A DNA stretch of 64,000 nucleotides from assembly GCA_013400975.1 (NCBI GenBank), contig WBMZ01014181.1, forward strand, positions 220,582-284,581, written 5' to 3'. This DNA is from Atrichornis clamosus. Its lineage: Eukaryota > Chordata > Aves > Passeriformes > Menuridae. The notes beneath the pieces were generated by a model. It was not told where the DNA came from. It searched no databases and saw nothing but the letters and a program-made list of their open reading frames with translations. This document shows positions 32,413 to 45,797 of the stretch, in pieces. The position numbers were made by a program, and so were the translations under genes. Within the stretch, counting starts at the first letter, position 1; each line of letters opens with the position of its first letter.

Positions 32413-35400
32413 TATAAACACAGATAAACCTCTTCAATAAATTATACCAGGCAGGACCTGGTCTCTCTGCTTCAAAATTAAAGATGTCTGCTTCATCCTC
32501 ACCAAGTGCTACCTCCTAGTGCTATTATTTACTATACCTCATAAATATCAGAGTCCTTTTCCTTTCCTCTACTTGGCACTTTTCCCATCACTTTTACACT
32601 GCTGGATTTTGTTTTTGTTGTTGTTTTTTAACAGAGGTTACCCTCCCAGCCACCACATGATAACGAATTTTTTTTAACTTCCCCACTCTGTGGTTAGACC
32701 AGTGCAGACAACTACATAAATATTGTGGGGAGCTGACCCTTAAATATTGGGTTTGCCTGTATTTTTTCACAGAGGTCTTTATTTCCTTAAGTTGTAGGTG
32801 GTCTCCTTAAGACAGCAGGGAGACAAGCCTGGTGTAGTGAAAGGAAGGGAAAAAGAAGAAGCACAAAAATCCCCTTAGGACATTTCCTGTGGTAAAACAG
32901 AGTAAGGAATATTTTCAGAAACAGCAAGAAATATTTCAGGGCAGCTCCAGACAAACTCAAATCCAAATCTTCTGTAAGGTTCGGTGAACTCTGCAAATTG
33001 TGAGTTTTCTACAAAATTCCAAACCAGGCAACTTGAACCTGATTTTGGAGTGAGTAATGGGTATGCTGGCATTTCTGTAGCCCTTGGCAGTTGTGAAGAA
33101 GGTTGTAGGGGTTTTTTTAAGATGTCTGTTTTTTCAGGGTAAAGCTTCCTTTAAAAAACAGTGGACTAGCTACTGAAAATCAGCCTCTATCAATTAATGT
33201 CAGCCACAGATTTAGATAAGGAAGGGGGAAAGCTTCTTTACTAGAAGTATGGCCTCAGCGTAAGTGATCTGCAAATTTCCTCTCATCTTAAAAAGAAAAT
33301 GATACCTGGACAGGCCAGGAGATAACAACAGGCATGCAGCCTCAGTGTCGGCAATACCTGTGGCATTGGTAGCATTACCCTCATGTTAGCACGGCAAATC
33401 ACTCGGTACCAGTGCAGTTCAGTCACTTTTCCTCAGGGTCTACCTCCTTAAAACACTTCCTTCAGCAGGAGGCTGGCTTACTTTTTAGTTGTTTACACTG
33501 TCAACAGGACATGTCCTCTGCTGGCTCTGAGGAGAACTGTACTGGAGAAGACCTTTGGGTCCTTTGTCAGTGTACTTGATCTCCGGGTTTCATCACACAT
33601 AACATGCTTCTCTGCAACTGCTTTGCTTTACCCCTTGCTCAACACAAAGAGGTGCCCAGGCCTCAGAGGTTTGTATCTGTGCCTGAACTTCAAGGTTGAC
33701 ATATGTGAACACCGAGAATGAAGTGTGAAATCTCCTTTACAGTCCCAAAAGCATGCCTTTTGGAAAGCTTCTCAGATAGGGAGCACTGTGTACTGGTCCC
33801 AGCTTATGCAGCCCAACTCCAAATAAAGCTGCTCCTCTTCCAGGGCCACAGGTAGTCAGGTGAGCCCCACTGACACCTCTCTTCAGGATATTCCCCGCTG
33901 TGCTGGAGCTGCTCTGAGCCACTCACCGCACTCTCCTTGTGAGGCTTTGAGGGTTGCATCTGCCTGACATAGGGCATCTGCTGGGACCCTCCATTCACTT
34001 TTCTCAAAGCCCTTTTCTTTTGGGAAGGAAAACCCAAAGTGTCTGCCTACTCACATGGAAACACATCACATACCTCAATCAGAGGTACTGAGCAGATTGC
34101 TAAACTTAATTACCAGTTCCAAGGGCTGAGACAGTGAATGACAGGTCAATTCATGCAGTGAGCTAGCAAAGATTGCTGATAAATGCTTTCTAATTGAAAG
34201 GATGATAAAACACCTATTAGTCACTGAGGAGCTTGAAGAATGAGTTAGTCCTGGAGTTTTTTACACTATGAAGATCAAGAAGTGCTAATCTCATCAGCAC
34301 TCTGCTGTCATTTCCTACCAGCCTAGTCACTCAAAGGGTCCAGGAGGAATCGTGAGTGACATTGTAGGGAGGTGACCAGTCACTGTTCCCTCAGTCCTCT
34401 TAAGGAGATGAATAGAAATAATAATTAGCAACATGGACATAGTCTATTGTCCTCTGGAGAACATCAGAGGTTTCTGTGAATTAGGGAAAAAACAAAGAAC
34501 AAAAATAGCCTCTTTGCACACAGCTCCCTTGGAAAGTCAGCTGTGTTAACAACACCATGTATCCTTTGCACAGCACTTTTCAGCCCGAAGGGTAAGGTAG
34601 AGGCTAATGGGCACCAGGGGTCCAGGTGCTCAAGGCCCAGCTCCAGCAAAAGCAATGATCTGCTGCACACCAGCAGTTTGAAACTCAAAGGCTGAACTTT
34701 GCCCTAGAAAAACCACTACATGGGCACATGTACCTTTTTTCCCTCAGGCATTAGGACAGTCAGTCTGGCGGCAGGACACGGCAGTCATACAGGATGACAA
34801 ATGCTTTTAGATTGTCATAGCATAAAAAGCCACGAGAGCTGCTCTGCAAAAGCCCTGTGCCTAGATGTGACCCAGCATTAAGTGACACAACACTCACTGC
34901 TGGGAAGGCACGAAAACAGCCACCACCCATTAGCAGGAACCACTGCTGCCTTGTTTCCACACTGTGCAACCCTGGATGATTTTTTCCTACCACTTCTCTT
35001 TCCTTTCCTCCTCTTTTGCCAGTCTTTCTAGACCATGAGGCGTTCAGAGTGAGACTGCCAGTGTGTTTGCTCTGTGCCTGACACAATGGCCTACAGCCCT
35101 GGCTTCAGCCTCTAGGTACTGTTGTCATGTAAATAATGATCCATGACACTTGCACACAGTGCACTGCTGAAATGTAGCCACGCTAGAGGTGATCTTGGGA
35201 TGTGGCCAAGTGACACAAGCCACAGAACACCTATAAAGTGAAGTTTTGCCAAAGGTAAAAGGTCAGGTCATTTTTGCACCCTTAAGAAACAGACCTCACC
35301 TTATGTGTTAGGACGTGCCTTACTTTCCCCTTTCTGCCCCGACAAAATCCACAACAGAGTTCTCACTATATGGAATTTAATATCTGCATTGTGAAGCTGA

Positions 35401-36225
35401 GGTTTTCCAGGAGCTTGCAGCACTCCTGAAACTGTGCTTTCCATGCTTTAACTAGTGATGAATTTGCTGTTTCTACATCAAAATAGTGTAAATTCTTTCC
35501 ACAGGAAAGACTATTTCCCGTGGAAACGAGTGTGCCTGGCTGGCACATCTGACTAGAAATTGGCATGAGAGGAGAGAGATAACAGTTGCACTGACCAGTG
35601 TGTGAAAGTAGTCCAGTGATGGCATGATTAGTGGTGCTTGTGTTTATGGGTTCAAATGTCTTTTAAAACTGTAAGAGCCTGTTCTTTTAATTTCAGATCC
35701 CGAAACCCTTGACAGTCCAGATCAGTCTTGATCAGCTCATTCTTTTTCTCAATATGCTTTGCCTCAAGCCAAGAGCCTCAGGCTATGGACAGACCCTTCT
35801 TCATAGTCAGATGTGCAGGTAGGTATTTTGACAGAACTGCATTAGACAAGCCAGATCAGCAGCTCTGTCAGTAAAATCTTAGAGATGTAACTTGCAAAGG
35901 AGGGGCAGTGATATGCAACTGTGGGAAAAAAATTCTTCCAGCAACTGGGTCCAAAAGGTATATCAACTAGGAGTGTAGTGACTACAATATTACGCTACCA
36001 TCTAAAACAAAGAGTTTCATTTAGTGCCTGGCCATGAATGAAGGTCATCTTGTGCTATTCACTCTACAGCACAAGTCTCAGTCCTCATCTCCATACACTC
36101 TCCACATGTTATAATTATGTATCAAATATAGTTTTGCATATTGTTTTAATTTATGTGATTTCTAAGAGTAATATCCCTGTTGTGCAGGTACCTATGTTGG
36201 TATAAAACTTCTCTTTATTGACTAA

Positions 36226-36298
36226 GTAAAATATATTTCTATATTTTATTATAGAAATTTATTTTTATATCTATTTATTTATACTTATATAAATATTC
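36226..36298. repeat. AT-rich low-complexity stretch
   Basis: Nearly pure A/T sequence with TATTTAT-like words (for example ATTTATTTTTATATCTATTT). No coding or repeat-family signal. Confidence 0.8.
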
Positions 36299-37421
36299 CT
36301 AACTTAGGGATAAGTTGTGCCACCCTACATCCATACAAACTACTATGCACCCATTCTCACTGCAAGATTTTCTACTGCTATTTGGAAAAGTGCACCTGCA
36401 GCCCAGTCCAGGGTTGTGGTGGCTAATTAAAAACTTCAATATACACCGCAATAAAGGCTCCCTAGCCATTTTCACATATACTCTGGAATAAAAGACACAT
36501 GTCTCAATGACACAGAAGCTTTTCTCCCTCTCTCCATGTTCCCATCATGAGTGAACATCCTTTAGATCAGAGATTGTTGTTTGATCCCAGGGAAAGGCTA
36601 ACTGTGACTGCAGTGCTTAGGCAGTTCTTCCAAGAACTATTCACAGGGATGCACTACAAATCAGATCAGGCAACTGATCCTTTTTTTTTGTTTAAATAAA
36701 AACATATTTAATTTTTCAGAGTGCCTTTTTTTTTCTTGAAACACTTTTTCAAGCCAGATGCAGCTGCAGCCTCCATCTCATCAAGCCACAGCCTGAATTA
36801 GCATCCATTCAAATTAATAAGACAGATATCCCAAGTTTTATGTTTCATGCTTACAGCCAAGCTGAGCAGATGTGATGCATGTTTACAAATGCAGAGACAT
36901 TTTGGGAGTTGCCCTGTTTGATGTCTGGACTTGTTTTGTACACACTCCTCATATTGCTGCAAGTTCTTGGAGGAGGATCCTTCCATGGTGACTTTACTAA
37001 ATGAAATAAAATGAAGCCTCCTTCTGTTAAAGTCAAAGGGAACTTGGCTTAAAGCTTTCTTTCTCTATTTTTCCCAGTGGCAAGATATCTCTTTAGCTCA
37101 TATCTTACTGTGTCATCAGTAATTAGGCATGTACAGGAAATCAATCTCAACAGGGATGTAAGATTCAAAACCTGCCAGTAAACAGTAGATAACAATCCTT
37201 TTTAAACACAAGCTCTTCAAAATTATGCTTATTTGTGAAATTCAGTGTCTGAGTCAAACTACTAGATAACCTAACAAGAATTAATTTTGTTCAGAAGAAT
37301 AAACCTGAACTGTTGTGGTGACCATGAGAATACAGACCACTAAGATAAAGCCTGGACAGAGTTCCTCTAGGCTGAGAAGAATGAGCAGCAGCATGACAAT
37401 TGCTAGGAGGAACGGCAGTGT

Positions 37422-37449
37422 AAACAACAAAAACCAAACAACAAAAACC
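37422..37449. repeat. 14-bp tandem repeat, two copies
   Basis: AAACAACAAAAACC occurs twice in direct succession, followed by CAAAAACC. Confidence 0.85.
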
Positions 37450-40400
37450 CAAAAACCTCCTAACAGAAATTCAGGCCGGGGAAATGCATGTCAGCCAGTC
37501 AGGAACTCTGTTCTTGTTAGCCTGGAGATTCAGGATGTCCTTACCAGGTGCAAACCACAGGGACTGCTTTGGGGCATTTGTTTCCTCCAGTGGTTGTTTG
37601 CATCAAAAAATTTTCACCCATAGCTACAGGAGCTAAGATTCCCCACCTAAGCAGACAGGCAAACATGGCAAAGCACAGATGTTTTTGTGATCATGTACAT
37701 ACTTCCATACCTCTGTACACACAAACACATGCAAACACAGAGACGGTCAAACACGGAGCTGAAGGGAGGCAGTGCCCCTTCTCTGGTTGCATGTCTGCAC
37801 ACATGTTCATCAGCTTCGAACACTGAGGTGGTGGAAACTGGAAATGGTGTGTTTAAGTCAGTAGAGTTAGCCATTTGATGCTGATCAAAAATATCTGCTT
37901 TAAGTATGTAGGCTGGCCATGCCCTCCTAAATCTGAGCAGATCCACTGAGTCAGAGGTAGTTTACGAAGAATAAAATTTACTCTATTTTTCTTTCCACCT
38001 GGAGCCTATTAATCCATAAAATTTGGAAAGCAATGAAAACCCACTGCAGTGTATTATTAGATTTTGAAAAATCCTGCATTCAACAGTTGGAGTTGGAGCT
38101 GGAGTTACCCACAGGAGTTAGATTAGCAAAGTTGCTCTAGCAACACGGTTCTTGAGATGCAGTCAGCAAACCAAGACTACAAAAACAAAGAACCCACAAA
38201 TCAAGCCCACAGGGACAGGCAGCTAGTTTCATTGCTTTTGACAGCAAGGTAGTTTAAGCCCTGCTTTCATTTGGCCATGTGTGTCCTTAGTGATTTTCAA
38301 ACTGGGAAGGACCTATTAGATATGTTGAATTGGGGTACTGCCAGTAGCTATTGCTTTCAAGACCTTTACACACTGAGGTGGGAAGAATGTGTCCATGAAA
38401 CAGATACTGGAGCCTGTGTGTTTGTGCATGTGTTCATCAACTTCAAAAGGAAAAAGGCCTGAATGAGTTAGGTCTGTAAACTTAGCTCCCTTTGGGAAAA
38501 CTCCTCCTGCAGAAACCTTCTATTTTTTCGGAAAATACACATTTTTGTTATTCCAGCTCTCTCACATATTTTGTAATTCCAACATGCAGTGAGATCAGTG
38601 TCTACATTGGCATAAAGGACTCCTGCAATTACAGAATGAATGAGGAATAAAATATCAAGACTGCTGCACAGATACACAAACTGATCTGTAGGGAGGCTTA
38701 ATGTGCTGCTTAACATTCACAAATAACAGTGCATGTGTACCCAGATACATCTTCATCTTTGCTTTTCACAGTTTTCACTTAATGACTTTATATAGTCAAA
38801 ATTCTTCTATATCACAGAAAGAGGCACTGGAAGACACTTTGAAGTTGAAAGGACATCATAACACTCTGCCTCCATCTTGCATCCATATCCTGTGATTTCA
38901 ATTACACCACCAAACTGGACTAAAGTGGAAGATAAACCACGTGCTCCTCCACGGCATCACTCTGATAAGGAGACAAAGGCATGTGTGGGATGGACAGCAG
39001 CTCGGAGGACATGTAGCTGAGCACTGGTCACTCTGCACTGCCTGCTGCACCCCTTGACTCTGAGCCACTTCCAAACTTTCATTGTAGCAGTGATCCATGG
39101 GCCCTTTCATCAGCCCGAGCTCTCAGCAACTGCCTGTCCTTGTGATTTTAGAGCTCCCTGCTTGCTCCACAGCTAGCAAAGGAAGCAGCCAGACGGCTGG
39201 AATGATTGGCAAGTCCCTATTGCCCTCCCATGGGGTGGGACGTGCCTCCCCATCCATGTGCAGAGCTCTCTGGACCAGGACTGTAAGCAGGGACGAGATC
39301 CTACGCCACGTGCAGCCATGGCAGCTGAACTCAGCTGGGAGGCGCCTGCAGCTCCCAGGTTCGACCCCTCCACGTCCAGAAACTGGGATTTCTCAGATGA
39401 ATGCTCCTGCCCTGGGACTCACTCCCCTTGGCAGCTGCTCAGACCTTGAGTGTAATAACCTTCAGGGCACCGTACAAGCTTCATTCATTTTGCTTAACCT
39501 TCAATTAACTGAGTTTCTTCTATAATTTACTCTGAGATTGAGACCTCCATGGAACACAGGAAGGAGAAATAAAAGTTAAGATTTTCTGCAAAAGAGAGCA
39601 GGCCAGCAAAGTAAATACAGTTACTCCATGCTATTGAAACCAAAAAACAGTACTGAAATGTGTGCAAGAAAACAACCTTAGCATTGATAAACCTAAAAGC
39701 ACTGTCTGTAAACAGTTGATTGCCTCTGCTTGTCTCCTTGGCAAAGAAAACATTTCAGACACAGAGCAGAAATATAGCATAGTGCCAAAATGCACAATTA
39801 ATCTTTTTTTTTTTAATTTGTAGAAACACCTGTTATGCTAAGGATGGAAGAAAAATTTTTCTATTTCTTTTCTGTGTGAGCAATTGCTTGAGCTGTTGCA
39901 GAGACATTTTGCAACTGTGAATACAAGAGGAGGTAGTTTATCTGGCAGTCAAGCTGCAGTTCCCTTGCTGAACGTCTGAGGATTCTGGCGCTGGCATACA
40001 CATACCAGCTACTCCCTCCTGTGATCCTCTGTGCTGCCGCTCACCCATTCTCTCATTTTTTTCCCACGTCAGGATTTTGTCATAAAGTTTTTGAACACCT
40101 TGCCTTTGGCTACAGATCATCTCCCATCCCAAGTGAAGGGACTGCTTCAGGGAAAGACAGCCTAGCTAAAGACTCATGTCCTAGTTGCCAGGACAAAGCA
40201 GAGGAGGGGAGAAATTTAAGGGATTTAAAAGTGTTCCCTGTAATTTGACAATTATTAATCATGTTCCAGCTCTCTTAGTGCCTCCAGCTCCTTCATAACT
40301 TGGTATGTACCTCTAGAACTCCAAGGGTTTCTATGGAGCTGCATAAGGTGGGAAGAAAAAACTCTGAAAGATTCCCAAAGTACTTCAAAATTAATTGGGT

Positions 40401-43316
40401 AGACTGTGGTGTTGAGCTTTGTTGAGATTTTTCAAAAAGCCTGACAATTTATGTGGATCAAAGCAGGGTAGAACTGTCTTTCAGAGTCAGCATGGTTGGA
40501 GCACATTGCATTTCCTTAAAGATATAAAAGAGAGTCATTTCACACTTTGCCCAGATTTGCAGTAACACTGCAGGTATGTGAATCATGATGATAAATGTTG
40601 CAATGCACAGCAGACTCCTGATTCAAAGTCTTCTCTTTATAAAGCTTTCCTATCTCTAAGACAGTATGATGCAGCTCTTGGGTAGATCCCAGCTGGTGAA
40701 AACCCACTTCAGCACGAACCTCACTGACACCTTTGTGGCAGAGATGAGTCCTCTCTTCCTGGCCAGACAGTGCAAGCAAAGCTCAAATATTTGAGCATCA
40801 TCCTTTGGCTCAAACCTGGTGAGACCTGGAACAAGAAAGACATCAGTACCACACTTTTTGTGCCTCAGACATAGAAAAGGACAATCTGTGCATGGCTAAC
40901 ACCCAATAACCCGGCCATTAATGGCCCATATACTGGCCTTTCAGCCCTGCATGTTTTGAGTTTGATCCCTGGCAAGGCAAGGTCGAATCCAACACACATG
41001 TGGCCTCAGTGTTTTGGGGGAACCAAGCAAAAACCTGTGACTTCAAAATCTAGGTCTGCATCTATATTTTGTAGTTCTTGCCCAGCCCTGCTTTGTACTA
41101 GTAGATTTGGAAAACACCATTACAAGAAGAAGGGAAAAATAAAAAGTTTCCTACTCTTCCTGATGAAGGTCCCACTTGGGAAATCACCTACCCCACTACT
41201 CCTGCAAACAAGATGCCAGAGATAAATATTTCACCCAGTTGAAAGTAAATACAGATTCCTCTGCTAAACCTGTAGTTCCAGACAAACATAAAAAGGCTTA
41301 AATAAAGGAGGGAGGCCAAAAATGAACTTCAGCAGCATGAGTAGGCACAGTGCTGGGGAGCACAGGGGAGCAGAGGTGAAATCATTTAGCAAGAGTACGT
41401 GGTGGGAATTTGAGTGACTCACAGGAGCAGCAGCTTTCATTATTTCAAACCATTGAAAAACACCCTTGGTCCCCACACCAGGGTGTGGCTGCACATATCG
41501 AAGGTGTCTCAGGTTTCAAGTGGCAGAGGCATCCACGGGGCACCTGAGTACCCCTGAGTCTTCTCCCTGCACCCTCAATTCCCAGGCATGCTGGCAGGAT
41601 CTGCACATGCTCTGGAGGGCTGCCCACATCCCTTCTGTTTCAGGCAAGCCATGTGGTCCCCCTGCACAGGGCAGCTCAGGGTGCTCTCCTGTCCGGGTAC
41701 ACTGGCAAGGGGATCAGCCCGTGTGTTGCTGTGAAAACAGCTTCAATCTTCCGTCTTCTGGAAAAGGTAAAGGGGTGGGAAGGATAGAGAGGGAAGAGGA
41801 TATCAAAGAGCACATAACCATCCAGAGATATTGCCCACCACCTGGGAATCCCCTGAACATGGGAGAGGGCTTCCTCTGCCAGAAAGCTCAGCCAGCTGTT
41901 TTCCCAAAGGGCTCTTTGGGGTTATAAGTATCTATGCATAATAAGGAGCATCTTTTAGCCTGCTCTGCTTTTTATTAAGGACTTAGCAAGCACTTTCTTA
42001 ATTCATTTAATGACATCTTTCCTTCATTTCCCAAAGTCAGTCTCCCACTACAATTACTGACCTTAGTAAACACCAAAAAAAAAAGAGCACCACTCTTTTC
42101 ATGAAAAACCTTGGCATTAGTTCCCAGTAGCAACTGCAGAATCCTTATGGAAGGAGCCAATTAAGCAATAAAGCACAATAAAGTACAGCCTATTACACTA
42201 ACATAATAATTCACACCTACACTATTGCTACTAGAATCACACCTGCAGTGTTGCATAAAGCCAAAAGTCAGGAACTGTTAAAACAAGCTAACCAGTTTAT
42301 TATTATAATATAATTTCTGCCTGGGGATACACTGCAGAAGTGATAAAATATTGATATGTACTCTTATTTGAGTGTGAACAAAAATCTGAATTTTAAAAGG
42401 GAAATGAACAAGTGGTTTAAGAGTAAAGTCAGATGGAGCTTGATTCATTTAAAAATATACAAGGCCAAATGTGACAATTAGCTAGTGGGGTGGGTGACTT
42501 CAGCAGAGGGGGAAAGGAGTGGATGAGGTGACACCATGGCATCTTGCATCTGGTCTGTGGCCTGCTCTCATGGGGCAGGTATTTAGCTGACCTTAGCTGA
42601 AGGACCTCATTGAAGCCAGCAGAGCTATTACCTACACAGAGCTAGTTGCTGGGCTGGAAGTAATTTGATAGAAAAAGTTAAGTGCTTAGTCAAAGTATCT
42701 AGCATGCCTTCCCGTTGAAACATCCCCCAGTGATAACTATCACAATTATACTTCCTTGCTCAGGTTGGTTACAGAGGAATTAGGCAGCCATCATCCATTC
42801 TTTCTCTGTGAAGGATTTTGGCTGAGTTAAAGGCATGGGACATGGCGCTGCTCGACTGTGTCAGCTGCAGGTCACCCCATCCTACAGCACTCTCAAACAA
42901 GGAAGAACTAAAAACAGACCCAGAAACAGCAAAGACCACCTCTCTTATGGCTCTCCCCAGACAGTTCAGGAAACAAAAAAAATGCTCTTTTCTTACAGCA
43001 TGAATGGGGCTGGATGTTCCCATTTCACTCAGTTATGACCCTAATTGAACTAGTTCCAGGATATAAACAAGGGAGTGGTGCTCTGGCACTTGGGAAATAC
43101 CTTTTCCCTTCAGAATTTTGGCCAGCCAGAGAGCAGATGTAGCCTGCTCCTGCTCTAGCACCTGGCAGGCTCTGGAGGCCACAGGGGAGTTGAATGTTGG
43201 CACTCAGTCCTAGTGCACCTGTAACACAGGGTCTGAAGCCACCCCTGGCATTACAGGCAAAACAAAGACACTGCTCATTCCCACGCAATGGCTAAGAAAC
43301 CATACTCCTTACTGTG

Positions 43317-43368
43317 GGCTCCTTTGGCAGGCTGGGGCCCTGTGGCTCCTTTGGCAAGCTGGGACCCT
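43317..43368. repeat. 27-bp tandem duplication, two copies
   Basis: GGCTCCTTTGGCAGGCTGGG, then GCCCTGT (43317-43343), is repeated from 43344 as GGCTCCTTTGGCAAGCTGGG, then ACCC, with two differences. Confidence 0.85.
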
Positions 43369-44215
43369 AACTAACAAGCTACACAGCTTTTGTGTCTCAT
43401 CGCCCTGATGGCCTGAGGCTGGTCACCTCAGCCCAGCTATCGTATCCTCCTCCTGCCCAGCCTCTCGTGCCTCCGCTTCCCTGTCTACCTGAAGAGCTGC
43501 CCCAGAAACAACCTTTCCTTCCCGCTGCTCTGACCTTGTCCCCAGGTGCCCCTGGGAGGCAAAGGTCACACCAGATCTGTATAAAGGCTGCAGCCACCTT
43601 TCCTGGTAACACTTTAACTCTAAGCAGTCAGGCATGCAGGTGAAAGGTCAGGGTGGTCCCTGCATCACCCTTGCTGACCAAGTCCATTTTCGCGGAGTGG
43701 CACGCCAAGGTCCCGCCTACAGGCAGCCTCCTCACACTGGACGGACAAGGGTGTCCATCCTGCCCTAGTGCTAGCCTGCATCCTGGATCCCCCAGAGTAC
43801 CTGTGGGACAACGGCCAGGGATGCTGCTTGCCCACCAGAAGAGGCAGAGGGTTGCAATGGCACTCAACCTCAAGCCGTGTCCCTGTGCCCTAGGTGGCCT
43901 CCCAGATCTCCAGACTGTGACAGTCTCCAGGAGCCCATGTGTGATAAAGCCCAGGGGTCCAGGCACTCCGTGCGGAGTTGAACACGGAACGTGATGGAAA
44001 GCCCATAAATTACAGCCCACGGAGTTATTCAGGATATACCGCTAATTAGTTACACTAACCTTTCCCTCTGTGATGCCCATGGAGACTCTGTGGCCCCAGC
44101 CTCCACTGCTTCTCTCTGGTGCCGAGAAGTTAGCAGGGACACTTGCCTCAAAACTGGGTTGTCTTGCAACATTTTCCTGAGGCACTATTTGCTTTGGTCT
44201 GAGGATTTCTGCGTG

Positions 44216-44246
44216 CAAAACAAACAAACAAACAAACAAAAAAAAC
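44216..44246. repeat. CAAA tetranucleotide microsatellite
   Basis: About five CAAA units flanked by A-runs. Confidence 0.9.
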
Positions 44247-45099
44247 CAAGCCCAAAACACAACAAGGAAGTAGATAATTTCTAGGAACAAATTAATGGCT
44301 TTAGGGACCAAGTTGGGGGAAGGGGATGAGAAAAAAAACAGTGAGGGACTTTAGAAATGCCTGAAGCATGCCCAGAGCTTGTGCTAAAGTGAAACGGGGT
44401 GAAAATGGGTCAGATCCTTTTCTTCTAAATTTGTATTCTACCTGTTTAAGTGGCTCCTTGCAAACTTGTAACAGCCGAAAGTGTGTTTCACAGCTCTGAA
44501 CACTGAAGGGAAGTAAAAGTAATCTGGTTTTCCTCTGCTTTATTTTGTGAAACAACACCTCTTCGCAAAAGCTGTGCTCTATTCAGCTCCCAAGTTGACT
44601 ACTAAACTATCACACATACATCAATTAATTCTAAAATCCAGAAATATAGGGGAAGGGGAGTGACATTCCTTTTTTTTTTTTTTAAAGAAGGCATTTATAA
44701 AGATGTGGCAAGGGGGAAAAGAAAAGCACAGAAAGACACATATTATATTAAAACCAGATGTGGAAAGAGGAGAAAAAAATTAGGCTTGTGCCAACCAGTA
44801 TCGAGGAGAATTTTTTATGTTTCAGTTTCGGAGCTGAATCTGCAGCACGCCGCGCCACATGCTGATATCCGTCAGTCGAATGACTACAGCATTTCAGCAG
44901 CACAACGCTCCTGCCAGCAGAGAGAAGGGAGTTGGTAAACTAAAAGCAACCTCTTCTCTCCGTCTATTACGGTATAACCTTTTGGACAGTTAGTGAAAAC
45001 CGGTTCAAACTGTGCTGCCGTCCAAACTTCAGACCCATTGAAAAGCTTGCCTTGGCCCCAGGCCAAAGTCCAGTGTTTTATTACCAGTCTCATGTCTTT

Positions 45100-45490
45100 C
45101 TGTCCCTTGTCTTCCATTACCCACTTATTTTCTTTAGCTTTTTAGAAAAAAAATAAAAAGAAGGAAATAAGTATCTTTATAGTACAGCAACTATCTTAAC
45201 AAATCCTGGTACATGCCATAGACCTCGTTAATTGATTCCACATCCAAAACAGAAGACTTGGGCTATTTTTGTTGTTCAAAGCTGTACATTGGCCAACATC
45301 CTCTGCATATAATTAACCCCCTATTTCCATGGAATCTCTGCATTAACTTATTACAGACTCAGCTGGTAATGAACTCCCGGGAGAAGTCCACACACAAACA
45401 TTGGCCATTGGCTTTGCTCCCCACGTGGATTAAACAAAAATTAATCTCATCTATTTGGTTATTCATTTGGTGTCTTTAAATTGGAGGCAT
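45100..45490. promoter_or_regulatory. Possible conserved non-coding element (homeobox-type motifs)
   Basis: This AT-rich but complex stretch has TAATT-type homeodomain core words (TTAATTGATT at 45228, ATAATTAACC at 45309, AAAATTAATC at 45437) and lacks repeats and low complexity. This texture is often seen in vertebrate conserved enhancers. The call rests on motif texture only; no conservation data are available here. Confidence 0.2.
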
Positions 45491-45783
45491 TTTTCTGCTT
45501 CGTTTGATGCACACAAAGAAAGAGGGATCTGGCTACTGAACTTTATCCAGAAACATCCATGTGTGGAGCAGATTAATGGGAACTTTTCATACCCATAATA
45601 GCTTTACAGCAGCGGAGTAGAACACGCAGTTCTCCCTGGGTGACTATAATGCTCTGGGAGACGGGGAAAACAAATGTGGCTAGAAGATAGTAATGTTTTG
45701 CTCATCAAGTGCTGTGTATTTTAGACATCATTAAAGTGGCATGTTTAGAACTGAACCTGTGAGGAAACTCACACTTTGTTAAT

Positions 45784-45797
45784 GGGGGGGGGGGGGG
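45784..45797. repeat. Poly-G run of 14
   Basis: Fourteen consecutive G residues. Such runs are length-unstable and often miscalled. Confidence 0.9.

Noticed and set aside
39340..39375. GGTTCGACCCC resembles a tRNA T-loop (B box).
   Set aside because: The flanking bases do not form a T-stem, and no A box, anticodon arm or acceptor stem can be drawn upstream, so it is not a tRNA.
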